This document shows, in pieces, positions 11,404 through 23,087 of a stretch of 64,000 nucleotides of DNA. Location: contig CM060953.1 of NCBI GenBank assembly GCA_030765055.1, forward strand, positions 97,219,701 to 97,283,700. The letters are read 5' to 3'. The position numbers were made by a program, and so were the translations under genes. Positions within the stretch are counted from its first letter, which is position 1. Every line of letters starts with the position of its first letter. The notes under the pieces are model-generated. The model ran no database searches. It was not told the origin of the DNA and saw only the letters and a program-made list of their open reading frames with translations. The DNA comes from Mantis religiosa. Its lineage: Eukaryota > Arthropoda > Insecta > Mantodea > Mantidae.

Positions 11404-13466
11404 TTTCATATTAATTCCGCGTGTTTATGTTTCGGGTGTAAATTATATTTATTTGGATATGATGAATGTTATCTAAAGCAAAGGGCAGAAATATATTTAA
11501 CTGTAATTACTATATTCGAAATAAAAGGGCGTTTGGAAGCGCTTGTAGATTCAATTTTATTGAAAAAGGAAATATTGTACGCTGAAAAGTAAAATTAGAT
11601 GGATTATCTTGTCGCTGTTTCAAAGATGAGTAGAATGTATTAAAATAAAAGTGGTACAATTCTAGAAGAAAAAGCAAAACGGCAAATAAACAGCAATTGG
11701 ATCGTGAGTGTTAAAGAAAATTACGCAGCTTTTTACTGTTTTAATGAGAAGGAATAGAGTAGCACGTCAGTGAAATATGAATCATTATGCTTATAAATTC
11801 AAAATAGTAGCTATAGTCAGGAAACAAGTTGAAAGGATTTTTAATGGCAGTAAAATTATTCCTGCCACAATCGAAGAATAGCGTGGGTTAGTCTCATTTA
11901 TGAGTAATTGACTTAAAAATGGAAGTAATTAAGGTATAATTTAAACAAAGTGTTTTTAATGTCTGGCCATGCCTTTTTTAGTATTTAACCGTGATTATTT
12001 GTGAATGAAGGATAGCGTGTTCCATATTCTGTTATACAGTTAAATAAAAGTTATACAGCTGTATATAAAAGAATTAGGTTGGGTACATGAAATGAATATT
12101 ATTTGTACGGGCGTAGGTTGATTTTGAGAAGAAATGGCAAAGGAAAGAGAGAAAAATTGAACATACGATATTCTAGTTGAAAGTAAGTATAGGAAGAGGC
12201 CTTTTAGCAAAAGTAACAAAAGAGCACATGAGGATTAGGGGAAATTTTAATGACGAATACATTATTTGATGTAATTTATTTCATTAATTAAGTTATTAGA
12301 TATTTTCGATGTGCTTGACAGTTATCGTAAGTGTAGAGGCATATTACTTAGTTATGTCTGAGGAAATAAATTAAAAATATATGTGCATTATTTGTTCAGC
12401 ATTCCTATATTGTGTCAAAGAGGATCACATTTTGGAGAAAGGAAGCTTGTGTGTTCATTTAACGGGAAAACTTAATATGTAAAATTAAGTAGAGCTTATA
12501 AGGAAGGTGACCAGATAACTGGAAATGATACAAACGAACAATAAGTATATACTTTTAAAATGTGGAACTTCGTGTATTTATATTTTTAGGGAAAATATGT
12601 TTTATCATGATTCAGAGCTATAATTGTTCCAAAACAATAATTTGCTAGTTTCCGGGCATGTTTTAAATCTATCGCATATGGGGTTTAATGTGTCACAACC
12701 AGTTAAACTATCAGTGCAGCATACCTAGTCCACGGTGTTTAACATTATCTAATTAGCTGCAAATACTCAAAACATAGGGAGAAAATCATTGTTTGCTCAA
12801 AATTAACAGATAGTAAAATATAATTCTATAATAAAATAATTAAATTATACTTAAAATTTGAATGAACATTAAAATTAATGGAGATTATTTTAGCTTTACA
12901 TATACACGTATGTTGGAGATTTTTATCATGATAGCTTAAAGTTGGTGTTATTAATTATAACAAATAATACATTTAGGATTTTAAACTATTGAAAGAAAAT
13001 GGAAAATATTCCAGTGTGGTGGTAGGAATAATACTTTATAATCTTACACTGGTATTTGTTTTCCAGGGCACATTTTTAATAATTTTATATTTTTGTCTCT
13101 TTATTTGTTCATGAATTATGTGTTTTTCCAGGGAATTAGATTAGTCATAGAATCAGCTCATTGTTATTAGTTCTATAGAACTTTTATTATGCAGCCAACG
13201 TATCACTGTGTTGATTTCGCGGCCCTCGGCCGTTAGGGAAAAGAAAAATGTTAACATCTAGGAGGGGTGAAGATAGAGACCAACAGTTTTCAAAATTTCA
13301 TCTTTTTTCTTTATTTTCGTTCGCTGTCGTTAGCTTTCACACTAGCCTGCGAATTAAAACTTTTGGTTTGTTGCCTAAACTAAATAATGTGATTCTGTAT
13401 AATATTGACGTGCTGAATCAGAATTTTCAATTCAATTATTTACATCACGTAAGATTTTCTTGCGAA

Positions 13467-13471
<5 letters not shown>
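9280..13471. other. AT-rich intergenic DNA, no gene recognised
   Basis: About 4.2 kb of AT-rich sequence with many stops in all frames. No protein motif, LTR or terminal repeat was recognised. It contains a dinucleotide microsatellite at 11359-11399. Nothing else can be supported. Confidence 0.6.
11359..11399. repeat. (AT)n microsatellite
   Basis: About 20 uninterrupted AT units. Confidence 0.97.

Positions 13472-13523
<52 letters not shown>
13472..13523. repeat. (TA)n microsatellite
   Basis: About 25 TA units. A short open frame that runs into it only gains an isoleucine-tyrosine tail from the repeat and is not a gene. Confidence 0.97.
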
Positions 13524-13528
<5 letters not shown>

Positions 13529-13692
13529 GTGAAATTGACCACGGACATTATACTTTTTCTTATTTTAAATGAAAACAATAAATAATATACAGCACCTATT
13601 GAAATTATGTGTATAGTTATTCATGTTTAGTCTTATTTACTTTGCTTTATTTTGCCTTATCTCCTTGACTATTGGAATGTATCACACGCATT

Positions 13693-15370
13693 TTACACCC
13701 GTTGCTTCTTAGTTGAGGAAGTTCTCCTTCTCTTTTTCCTTTTATGTTTGTCCTCAGGTATTTCACGCTTAAACGTCCAGCAATAGTCAGCAAGCATACT
13801 TAAGCTCCATCGTCCCTGGTACCTGCGTTCGAACTGCTCCATATCCTTCTGAAATCGTTCGCTTTGCTCCTCACTAAGAAATCCTAGATTTTCGGGGAAA
13901 TAATCTAGATGAGAAAACAGGAAATGAATTTTCACACTCAAATTACAACCAAGTTCCTTATATGCTTCAAGCATGTTAGCCTCAATGTTTCGGTAATTGG
14001 GTTCCTTGTAGTTACCAAGAAATTTTGAAACAACTTCACAGAAGGATATCCATGCAGCTTTCTCCTTTTCATGCATGGTGTTTTTGAATGCTGCATCAGA
14101 CATCAATCTTCTTTTATCCGGGCCATTGAATATACCTTCTTTTAATTTTGCTTCAGAGAGAAGTGGGAATTTCTCACATATATACTTATAGCAGTCATTT
14201 TCCTTATCTAAAGCCTTAACAAGCTGTTTCATTAAGCCAAGCTTAATGTGGAGAAGTGGCAGCAGAACTTTAGAAGGACTCACAAGGTTCTGGCGCACAA
14301 CGTTCTTAGAGCCGACTTCCAAATTTTCTCGAGGTGGCCAGTCTTTCTTGGTCCAGTGATGAACTCGTGCCCTGCTATCCCATAGGCAAATAAAACATGG
14401 GAATTTGGTAAACCCAGATTGTTGACCCATCAGCATAGTGATAACTTTTAAATCGCCACATACTTGCCAGTTGTGTTCACTGTAATTCACTCGCAATAAC
14501 ATCAGTTGTAAATTTGCATATGATTCTTTGAGGATCACTGAATAGGCAACAGGCACTAAACCAGAAACGTTTCCGTTGTGTAGGAGGAAACCCTTTAAAC
14601 TTCGCTTCGAAGCATCAATGAATAGTCTCCATTCACTTGGGTCATAGTTTGGAAGACCAAGTTGTAGAATAAGCTCTTTCACATTATTGCAGTATACAAT
14701 ATAGCCATCTTCGGTGATATAGGGTTTAAAATCTCTTTCACGTTGTCGGTACCAATAGAATGATGTTTCAGGGCAAAGCAGATTCCTTTATTTGAGCCTA
14801 GAGCCTAACAACTCAGCTAACTCTTTAGAGAGAGCAAGATCCCTCACTGTCATTTAATTCACTCTGGTTAAAGCACCCACGTTCTGTAGCACATGATTGT
14901 GGTATATAGTCACTATCACTCGTCTAAATTTCCCCCACTTCTACATCAGACTCGGATGAAAACTGTTCAAGATTTTGTGGTCGTATAGGGATTGGTACAC
15001 CAGGCCCATGGGGCACAGGTAAAATGGCTGACCGTACAACTGGATACACAATTTGCTTCTTATTTTTAGAATTGTACCCTTTCACATCACACGAACAGAA
15101 GTAGCAGTCATCACTATGGTTCATCTGCTCTCTCCAAACCATAGGTATTCCAAAAGATAGCGACGGTCTCCTGCCGTTGACCCGTTGACCCAATGACATA
15201 CCTTGTGTGGCGCCCAAGCTTTACTTTGGTCTCCAAGTTTAATTCCAAAGTAGGAGAGATGTGCTTTTTTTCACAAAATCTGTAATATTACGCCTCTGCT
15301 TAGGCAATGTGTATTTCCCACATATATAACAAAAGTGGTCTGGATCATTTATACAAGTGCGATGCGACAT
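13693..15370 (-). pseudogene. Degenerate copy of a repetitive arthropod protein family (function unknown)
   Basis: Three consecutive pieces on the minus strand form one broken reading frame. The N-terminus (about 15370-15230; MSHRTCINDPDHFCYICGKY) carries a CxxC pair. A middle piece (14924-15217) has DDCYFCSCDVKGYN and VPHGPGVPIPI. A 329-codon C-terminal piece (13693-14682) has FPCFICLWDSRARVHHW, PLLHIKLGLMKQLVKALD, HFLFSHLDYFPENLG and RYQGRWSLSMLADYCWTFKR, and ends in a lysine/arginine-rich tail. I recognise this layout from many near-identical, intronless proteins in arthropod and cnidarian assemblies. That copy number suggests a mobile or transposon-derived family, but I know no proven activity. 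Stops and frameshifts around 14683-14923 and 15218 break this copy. The CxxC and paired His/Cys motifs suggest metal binding. Confidence 0.7.
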
Positions 15371-15940
15371 GATAAATACTTTCGTATTGAACTAATAGAT
15401 CACAACATTCTAATCCGTGATAAAGCCTGCAACTGATTTTGTTTCCAGATGAAACACAGAGTAAAGAAGTGTGAGAGACACTACAGCGCATGTGTATGTG
15501 CTCACAATCATTAGGTAAGAGAGTGCATCCATAGAGTAGTTATCTCCCACAAATAAACATACACTAATGGCAAGATAGCAGGTTAGTGCACTCTAAATTT
15601 CCATATCAGATAAGAAACTTCCGGTGCCTCCGTTATTACTATGAACAATCTTAAAACCATTTTGTTTTCAAATCCTGGCATTATAAAACTACACAGGTTA
15701 AAGCATTACGCTATATATAATGACGTTATAAGTTCCTACAAACATAAAAAAATTACGCTCTAAGGAAACAAAAAATTGAAAATGTGAAAAAATGGTACGT
15801 GATACGAACTTTCTGGCTTTGAATTTGATTTCAGCATGCTAAAAATACCCCCAAAATATTCAAACTTTGGAGGCAGGAATTTCATCGCTGGCTAGTGATA
15901 TTATCTGACGTATAGAAGTTATTATTAATGGACTTTATTA
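15371..15940. other. Spacer, no gene recognised
   Basis: AT-rich sequence between the broken protein family copy and element E3. No motif recognised. Confidence 0.5.
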
Positions 15941-15944
15941 TTAT

Positions 15945-16441
15945 TGTGACTTTGTGGGTTCGTGAAATTAAAAGTCCAATTGCACAAACTCAAATTGTTC
16001 TTTATTTCCACGGACTTACAGTTGAACTCTTACCTATTACACAGAGTGACGTAATGCACACAATTACGATTCACCAGTTCGTCCGTTACAGTTCCACTTT
16101 GCTTTCGCAATTCATACACTCCTCCGATGCACGTACACAGTCTTCTCGTCCGTACACTAGCACTGCGCTCCTACGCTGCTCGCCAGGAACTGAACTCACT
16201 CGCCAACTGCAGCCCCCTTTTTATAGGGTAATTGCTGTTTCTCTAAGTCTCGCGATTCGGTGAATCATCCTGCAGGTTCTAGACGTCAAGGAGGGGGGGG
16301 GAGAGATGGCTAACGATATTTTTCCAAGCATCCCCCTCGTTACCGCTACAAGACAGATGGGTAGGCGTGGTCGAATATTTCCCGTCTCCTGCTACTCTGC
16401 TGCCGGCCGGTTCTATCGGGAGTTCCGACGTTCGGTTGACA
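15945..16441 (-). repeat. 3' LTR of E3
   Basis: On the minus strand it runs from TGTCAACCG to AAAGTCACA and holds TATAAAAAGG (about 16208-16218). It has AATAAA near its end and a run of nine or so C/G before 16300. Very similar to the 22128-22619 copy, with small indels. Confidence 0.9.
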
Positions 16442-16452
16442 CTGCTCCCTCC

Positions 16453-17825
16453 TCAAAGCTGGTCGTCCTGAACAGCACCCTCGTAGCGTACCAGGTGATC
16501 CAGGTGTACCACCAACATCTTCCCTCGGGGAACCTTCTGGATGCGGTAGACAACGTCGTTAATCCTCTTCACCACCCAGTACGGTCCCTGCCGTGGCTGC
16601 TGGAGCTTCGGGCAGCGTCCCTTGGTCCGGGTAGGACGGAACAACCAGACCAGGTCACCTTGCTGAGCCCTTGACTGTTGGCTTGCCTGTCATACCTGTT
16701 CTTCATGCGGTCGCTCGCCTTCTGGATATTCTGGCGAGCCATCTCGTGCATGTCGCGGAGATGGTTCACCAAGCTCTCCACATACTCGGTCGCTGGCTGC
16801 TTCGCTTCCGGAGGGCTTCCAAAAGCCAGGTCACAAGGGAGGTGTAACTCTTGGCCGAACATTAAGCTGACTGGCGTCATTCCAGCAGCGTCATGTGTAG
16901 ACGAGCGGTAGGCCAGCAAGAACAGTGGCACCTTGACGTCCCAGTCTCGCTGATGGCTGGCCACGACCTTCCTCAGCTGTTCCTCTAAGGTCTTGATGTA
17001 TCTTTCGACCATGCAATCCGACTGGGGATGTAGAGGCGTCGTGCGGGTCTTGTTTACCCCAAGGCTTTGTAGTGCCTCCTTCATTAGGATGGACTCAAAG
17101 TCGGTACCCTGGTCACTGTGCAGCTCTAACGGCACCCAAAATCGACAGAACACATGCTCCACGAGGCAGTCTGTGATTGTTTTTGCCTCCTGGCTAGGGA
17201 TGGTATACACCTCCGGCCATTTGGTGAAGAAGTCCACGACCACCATTAGGTACTTGTTACCTTGGTCGGAAACTGGCAACGGTCCAGCAATGTCAACGGC
17301 GATCCGTTCGAATGGCGCTCCGACGTTGTACTGCTGCATGCGACCCCGGCTCCAAGTCTGGGGGCCGCGACTCACCGCGCACACGTGACACTGACGACAC
17401 CATCTCTCGGCATCTGCTTGGAGTCTCAGCCAGTAGTAGCGCTGCCGTAGTTTGCCAATCGTTCGGTTCGCTCCCAGGTGTCCTCCTGAAGTACCGGCAT
17501 GCACTTCCTCCAAGACTTCCGGGACCGTACTCCGGGAAAGTACCAACTGTTCTCTCTGTGTCTTCCCATCGGGCGATTCCCATACCCGGAACAGCACGCC
17601 CTCTCTGGTCTTCAACCAGTCCCATTGGGCCCAGTACGACTTGTAGGTAGCGCTCCTCGGTGCGATGTCCTCCCAGGTTGGTCTTGTCCCTGCCTCCACA
17701 TCCTTCAAGTGTGGCTCCAAGTCTGCGTCCGCCAGCTGCTCCCTTCTCAGGCCTGCGCTATTCCATCCATCCGCAGGCACTGCCTTGACTACTCGGACTC
17801 CTGCGGCGCGCTCCTTCTCTTCCAC
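16453..17825 (-). pseudogene. Integrase of gypsy E3, nearly intact
   Basis: A 418-codon frame (16569-17825) holds an almost complete integrase. It has the H2C2 zinc finger (HAGTSGGHLGANRTIGKL followed by CRQCHVC) and the catalytic triad: Asp in VDIAGPLP, Asp in LHSDQGTDFES, and Glu in PQSDCMVERYIKTLEEQL. The region FLLAYRSSTHDAAGMTP follows. A frameshift near 16665 (after NSQGLSKVTW) moves the chromodomain-like tail (16453-16644, ending HLDHLVRYEGAVQDDQL) into another frame. The enzyme would join element cDNA to genomic DNA. This is the best-preserved gene of this family in the window. Confidence 0.88.
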
Positions 17826-17840
17826 TCTTGTGCACTGGCT

Positions 17841-19562
17841 TCACTCTTCTGGATATGGTCTTCGGGACATAGCGTCTGCGTTACCGTGGCTCTTCCCTCT
17901 GCGATGTTCCGAGGTGAAGTCGTACTCCTGCGGCCTCTGAACCGAACATGCCGTCTGGCCTTCCAGGTTCTTAAAGCTCAATAGCCAGGTTAGGGAGGAA
18001 TGTTCAGTCCTCAGGTGGAATGGCTGGCCACACCGGTACTTGTGGAAGTGCTCCAATGTATTTACTACCGCCAGTAACTCTCGTCGGGTGACGCAGTAGT
18101 TCTTCTATGCCTTGGATAGCGTCCTGCCGTAGTAGGCTATTACCCGCTCATGGCTCTCCTGGATCTGCGATAGGACACCTCCAATGCAATGGTCGCTGGC
18201 GTTGGTGTCCACAATGAAGGCACCACCCGGTTGTGGAAAACCCAAAATTAGAGCACTGCACAGGGTCTCCTTCAGGTACTGGAAAGCGTATTCGGCGTCC
18301 TCCGTCCAAACATAAGGCCGGTATTCCTCTCTCAGGCGGATGCGGGGTTTGGCGATGTTAGAGAATCCCTTTATGAAGCGTCGGTAATAACTGCACAGTC
18401 CCAGGAAACTACGCAACCCTTTCTTATCCTTTGGGCGAGGTCAATCTCTCACAGGCTGTGTCTTCTCCGGGTATAAGGCCACTCCGGTTGCTGAGACTAT
18501 GTGGCCCAAGTAGTCCACTTCCTTGCGGAAAAGCTGGTACTTCTTCGCGTTCAAATTCAAGTTGGTCGCCTGCAGTCTCTGTAGCACTTTACTCAGAATC
18601 TTCAGATGGTCTTCAAAAGTTTTACCGACGATGATGATGTCGTCCAGGTATAGCAGGTAGGCGTCGTAAGTCAGCCCTCTCATCACTGACTCCATGAGGC
18701 GTTGGAAAGTAGCTGGTGCGTTGCAGAGGCCCAAGGGCATAACCATGAACTGTCATAGCCCTTGGCCTGTCGAGAATGCGGTCTCCTCCCTGTATCTTGG
18801 GTCTAGAGCGACCTGCCAGTAGCCCGAATTCAGGTCCAGGGTCGAGAATCACTGTGCACCAGCTAGTGTGTCCAGGGTGTAGTCATTCCTGGGTAAGGGC
18901 AAACAGTCCTTCCGGGTGACAGCGTTCAACTTTCTGTAGTCTACGCAGAAGTGCAGCTCACCGCTCTTCTTCGTCACCAAGACTACAAGGGAACACCAAG
19001 GACTGTCCGACTCTTCAATCACTCCCCTGGATCTCATATCCTCCAGCATGTGTCGTACCGCCCTTTGCTTCGCCAGCGGAACGCGTCTAGGTGGTTGCCG
19101 AATAGGCCGGGCGTCCCCAGTGTCGATGCGGTGAAGCACCATGTCTGTGTGGCCGTAGTCACTATCACCCCTGCTGAAGACGCGCTGGTATTGTCTCAGC
19201 AGTTGTCGAACTTTCTCCAACTGTTCTGCGGTCATGTGGTAGGCCGTCCGCTCTAGTAAGCCTTCCAGCCGGGGCCCCAGGTGTTGAGTCGGCACCGGCT
19301 CCTTTGTCTTGTTGATAGCTATCACGCTGACCACGGGCTCCCACGTCTCCAGCTCCGTACCGGCCTGGACGTCGTGGTCGGTGTCCGTTGGATTTAGCAG
19401 CCTCACTGACACCTCCCCTCGGCACGACAACAATGCCCTGGCTACACACAGTCCGTGTAGAGGTGTCTTCTGGTCCAGCATCATGTTCCTGGTTCTCTGG
19501 CCTTCCAGTCGCGCCGTCACCACCATCTCGCTTCTCTCGGGGACAACCACATCTTCATTCAA
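17841..19562 (-). pseudogene. Reverse transcriptase-RNase H of gypsy E3, broken
   Basis: Pieces in order on the minus strand: the palm start (18849-19562; FCVDYRKLNAVTRKDCLPL, ending at a stop right after DTLAGAQ), the catalytic palm (18441-18746) with YLDDIIIVGKTFEDHL, the thumb and RNase H start (18105-18416; VDTNASDHCIGGVLSQIQ), and the RNase H end (17841-18056; RTEHSSLTWLLSFKNLEGQ). At least three breaks separate them. The catalytic aspartates are kept, unlike in E2. Confidence 0.88.
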
Positions 19563-20244
19563 GATGAACCTGCAAATTCCAAGGTGCTCTTCTGGTTGTC
19601 GGAGTATAGCCGCAGGACCTTCCTGCCGACGTCGACCGTCGCCTCGGGGCTCCTGAGGGCACCCAGTCCCAGAATCACCTCCTCAGCCACCTTCGCGACG
19701 AACACCCACAGACCCACGGCACTCCGTCCCAAGGTCAGCTTCAGCAGGGCCTCCTTCTCCACAGGAAAGGTGTCGCCCGACGCCGTGACAAGCTGGTACG
19801 GTTGGCTCGGCTTCCTTGTCGGCAAACCCTTCGCCGCGTCAGGTCTGATAATGGTCACGGCTGCCCCGGTGTTCACCAGCACGCGGCACGGCTTGCCTAT
19901 CACCCAACCGTCCCCGATGAGGCTATCATCCATACGCCGGCTGACGGCCTGCATTGTCACTCGAGGAGATGGTGGTGATGGCGCCGACGTGCCCCTCTCC
20001 ACGATGGCCCTTACTCGTTCTGACGGCTGCTCTCCCTGGTGTGGGCAGTCTCTCTCCAGGTGTCCGGCTGTCCACATCCCCAACACAGGCCACTAGGTCT
20101 TCGCCGGCGTCCCTCGGTTGGTCTTCTGTCTCCGGCGTAGCGTGCGCTCCTCGTTCTCGACGTCGGGATAGCTGTTACCTTGGCCGCCTTCATCCTTAAT
20201 TCTGTCGTTAGCGCCTCGTGGATGGTTTTATAATCGCCGAGCAT
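19559..20244 (-). pseudogene. Zinc knuckle and protease of gypsy E3, broken
   Basis: The knuckle (CWGCGQPD) is frameshifted right after its second cysteine pair (20011-20244). The second half of the knuckle plus the protease are in another frame (19559-20086). The active site reads VNTGAAVTIIRP, with asparagine in place of the catalytic aspartate of VDTGA. This copy would not cleave its polyprotein. Confidence 0.82.
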
Positions 20245-20866
20245 TAGGCGCTGACGAATCTCCGTGTCTCGTACCCCGTCAACGAATGTGTAGGTAGCTT
20301 CCCGGGATACGAACTCTGGTGGGAGGTCGACTAGGGCCTTGCTAGCCAGTTGTTCAACTGCCAGGGCGAACTCCTGCAGCGTCTCCCCTGACTGTTGTGA
20401 CCTTGCCGTTAGCTGGCTACGCTACGCTGCGTCTAAGCGGTGGTTTCCAAAACGATTCTCCAGTGCCTCCCAGATGTCCTTGGGCACCGCCGTTGTCTGT
20501 ACCGCGTTCGGGACTTCCGCGGCCCGTCCCTGGAGGCTGGCTATTAACTGTGTGGCCTCCTGCTCTGTTGACCATTTGTTGTGCATGGCCACTGCGACGA
20601 ATTGGTGGCGGAAGACCTTAAACGTTGAAGCGCCGTCATATTTCGGAGGTTTGACGCACGCCGATGTTGTGTCGCGTCCCGTCGCGTCGGCCTTCAAATC
20701 CTTCAACCTCCTGCCGGCGACGTCGTCCACCATGGCGTTCAGGGACTTGACGCTGCTGTCGGCCTTTCCTTCCAGGTCGTTAACGCGGCTCGCCAGATCT
20801 TCGACGCGCTCGTCCACTTGGGCCATCCGCTTGCACAGCTCTGTCACGTCATCCCTCACGCCGGCC

Positions 20867-21116
20867 GGCCGCGCCGTGGCTCAGTGGTTAGACCGCTTGG
20901 CTCTCGCCAATGCGGCCCGGGTTCGATCCCAGGCGACCGCAAAGTGAGATTTGTGGTGGACAACACGGCGTAGGGCGGGTTTTCTCCGGGACCTCCGGTT
21001 TCCCCCGCCATCTCATTCCACCGGTGCTCCATCTTCATCTCATGCATCATCAGTGTCACCGCCTGCGGTGCCGTATGTAGTAAAAGCGGTCGTTAAACAC
21101 TACACATTTCATTTCA
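20867..21116 (+). mobile_element. tRNA-derived SINE inserted in E3 gag
   Basis: This is a 250-bp insert flanked by an exact 12-bp duplication, CTCACGCCGGCC, at 20855-20866 and 21117-21128. The first 75 bp are tRNA-like: an A-box region (TGGCTCAGTGGTTAGACCG, 20877-20895) and a B box (GGTTCGATCCC, 20920-20930). The body has GCAAAGTGAGATTTGTGGTG, and the tail ends CACTACACATTTCATTTCA without a long poly(A). A relative lies at 58516-58775 on the other strand. Confidence 0.9.
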
Positions 21117-21281
21117 CTCACGCCGGCCAACTGTTCTTAAAATTTGGCGGCGAGAGCCTCGTTCGCCACCTTCATTTCCTTGGTCAGTTCGACCATCTTT
21201 GCGGTCATTGTCGTGGCCAAGTTGTTGTTTGCCGCTTCTGTTGCTGTTGTTAACTCGTTCATCTTCGCGGCCAAGTTGTTA

Positions 21282-21956
21282 CGAGGGCTGTTTTTTTTCA
21301 ACCTCCGATCGCTCCATGCCGACGCTACGCGGGCAGCAGAAAGCGGGTATGCGCTGTCGGCGACTGCGCAGCTCTCGCACTACACACTCCGCCATTGTTG
21401 ACATTCAGTCGTCAGTCGGCGTTGTGCTACAGCCACGTAAACATGGCCGCCATTATTGATGCTCCCGCCAAGTGCGAATTGCAAAGTGTAATTCGTTTTC
21501 TACAGGCTGAAGGCCATGGTGCTGCAGAAATCCATCGGAGGATGAGTCGTGTGTATGGCGAAAACTTCATGAGTGATGGTGTTGTTCGTGAATGGTGTCG
21601 AAAGTTTAAAGATGGTCGTAATGATGTGCATGATGAAGGGGGTCAAGGACGCAAATCTGTCGTTTCAGATGACCTTGTTCAACGAGTTGACAGAATGGTT
21701 AAAGAAAACCGCAGAACACCATCACTGCTTTGTCTACGGATTTTGCAGAATTTCCGGTTGAATTCACTGGCGGCAACTTTTTTTGAAGAGGGAATTGAAA
21801 AGCTTGTCCACAGATATGACAAATGTCTCAATCTCTTCAATGATTATGTCGAAAAGTAACCATAAGTGTACTATTCTTTTGGTAATAAAATTATTGTTTT
21901 ATATGAACTTGTGTGTTATTTATAGCCTATCGGAGGTTGAAAAAAAACGGCCCTCG
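21282..21956 (+). mobile_element. Internally deleted mariner transposon in E3 gag
   Basis: Terminal inverted repeats of 28 bp (21282-21309 and 21929-21956, starting CGAGGG and ending CCTCG) differ at one position. They are flanked by TA on both sides (21280-21281, 21957-21958). At 675 bp it is about half of a usual mariner (around 1.3 kb), because the middle of the transposase gene is missing. Confidence 0.95.
21443..21859 (+). pseudogene. Mariner transposase, catalytic core deleted
   Basis: This frame starts at ATG 21443 (MAAIIDAPAKCELQSVIRFL) and encodes the paired helix-turn-helix DNA-binding region of a mariner transposase (VVREWCRKFKDGRNDVHDE, GRKSVVSDDLVQRVDRMV). Just after LLCLRILQ it jumps to the C-terminal tail (ATFFEEGIEKLVHRYDKCLN). 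The roughly 200 residues with the DD34D catalytic residues are gone. The product, if made, could bind terminal repeats but not cut. The deletion keeps the frame, which is worth noting. Confidence 0.9.
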
Positions 21957-22127
21957 TATATGCCGTCTCCAACTTCTTTCCCATTTTCTCGGTGATGTTG
22001 TCAGTTGCCGTCTTCACTTCCGAGGTCAGTTCGGCCTTCATTTCCATCATCTTCTCCAAAATCTTTTCCAATGCCGCGTCCATGGTTGTAATGTTCGGTG
22101 ATGTTGTCGTCCCGTTTCCGACACCAG

Positions 22128-22619
22128 TGTGACTTTGTGGGCTCGTGAAATTAAAAGTCCAATTGCACAACCGCAAATTGTTCTTTATTTCCACAGTTGA
22201 ACTCTTGCCAATTACACAGAATTGCGTAATGCAACACAATTAGGATTCACCAGTTCATCCGTTACAGTTCCACTTTGCTTTCGCAATTACGTACACTCCT
22301 CCGATGCACGTACACAGTCTTCTCGTTCGTACACTAGCACGGTGCTCCTACGCTGCTCGCCAAAAACTGAACTCACTCGCCAACTGCAGCCCCCTTTTTA
22401 TAGGGATATCGCTGTTTCTCTAAATCTCGAGATTCGGTGAATCATCCTGCAGGTTCTAGACGTCAAGGAGGGGGGGGGGGAAGATGGCTAACGATGTTTT
22501 TCCAAGCATCCTCCTCGTTACCGCTACAAGACAGATGGGTAGGCGTGGTCGAATGTTTCCCGTCTCCTGCTACCCTGCTGCCGGCCGGTTCTATCGGGAG
22601 TTCAGACGTTCGGGTGACA
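22128..22619 (-). repeat. 5' LTR of E3
   Basis: 492 bp, nearly identical to 15945-16441. It abuts the primer-binding site TGGTGTCGGAAACGGG (minus, just left of 22128) and TTAT (22620-22623). Confidence 0.9.
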
Positions 22620-22838
22620 TTATGATGCTTTGCTTAGGTGTTCCTTTTAATAAGGTACATCCAAGCTGCTCAGGAAAACCAAGGTTTGTGGCCAGGGCAC
22701 CTGAGTCAGCGAGTAAATCTTGAGTCAGCAATTTTCATGTATTTGTACAGAATGTATAATACTGCATACTAAATATTAAAGATATTGTAGTGAAATTGTG
22801 ATGGACATTCTACAAATTAACATCATATCAATAAATTA

Positions 22839-23087
22839 TTAAGGTGCATAGTAAGTATGTAGTCTTGAGACGTGTATGATGTTATCATATTTCCTTCGGC
22901 CAGTAACATTTTCAATGAAATAGTTTATGGGACTTGGTTGTTGCACTATGACGTAGAGCCCATGGTAGCGATGAAGAAATTTAGTCGTTTTCCCCTTTAT
23001 TCTGGTTGGGGTGAATACTTCTACTAATTGCCCGGGTTGAAATTTAATGGTGCGTCTTTTTCGGCCAAATATCATTTCGTACTTAAT
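22839..23087 (-). pseudogene. E4 integrase C-terminal tail
   Basis: A 78-codon open stretch encodes the end of a gypsy integrase: FQPGQLVEVFTPTRIKGKTTKF, then the typical HRYHGLYVIVQQPSP and the closing HVSRLHTYYAP. It is separated from the rest of its gene by the 4.5-kb LINE insertion. Confidence 0.8.

Larger units (their letters stand above)
20422..22110 (-). pseudogene. Gag of gypsy E3, split by two insertions
   Basis: The N-terminus (MDAALEKILEKMMEMKAELTSEV, about 21990-22105) is interrupted by the mariner. The middle (about 21130-21280) lies between mariner and SINE. The C-terminal part is open at 20422-20859 (LGKR-like coiled segment, then VKPPKYDGASTFKVFRHQF, ending FGNHRLDAA). Compared with E2 the coiled-coil repeat region is shorter. 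The interrupted arrangement shows that both insertions postdate the gypsy insertion. Confidence 0.8.
15945..22619 (-). mobile_element. E3: Ty3/gypsy LTR retrotransposon with nested SINE and mariner
   Basis: This minus-strand element belongs to the same family as E1 and E2. Its LTRs are at 22128-22619 (5') and 15945-16441 (3'). The flanks TTAT at 15941-15944 and at 22620-22623 are an exact 4-bp target duplication. The order gag, CCHC, protease, RT, RNase H, integrase is intact, but stops and frameshifts occur in all except most of the integrase. Two later insertions, a SINE (20867-21116) and a deleted mariner (21282-21956), split gag. Confidence 0.94.

Noticed and set aside
13248..13532. 94-codon frame ending in an Ile-Tyr run
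   Set aside because: It is produced by the (TA)n microsatellite, with no conserved motif upstream.
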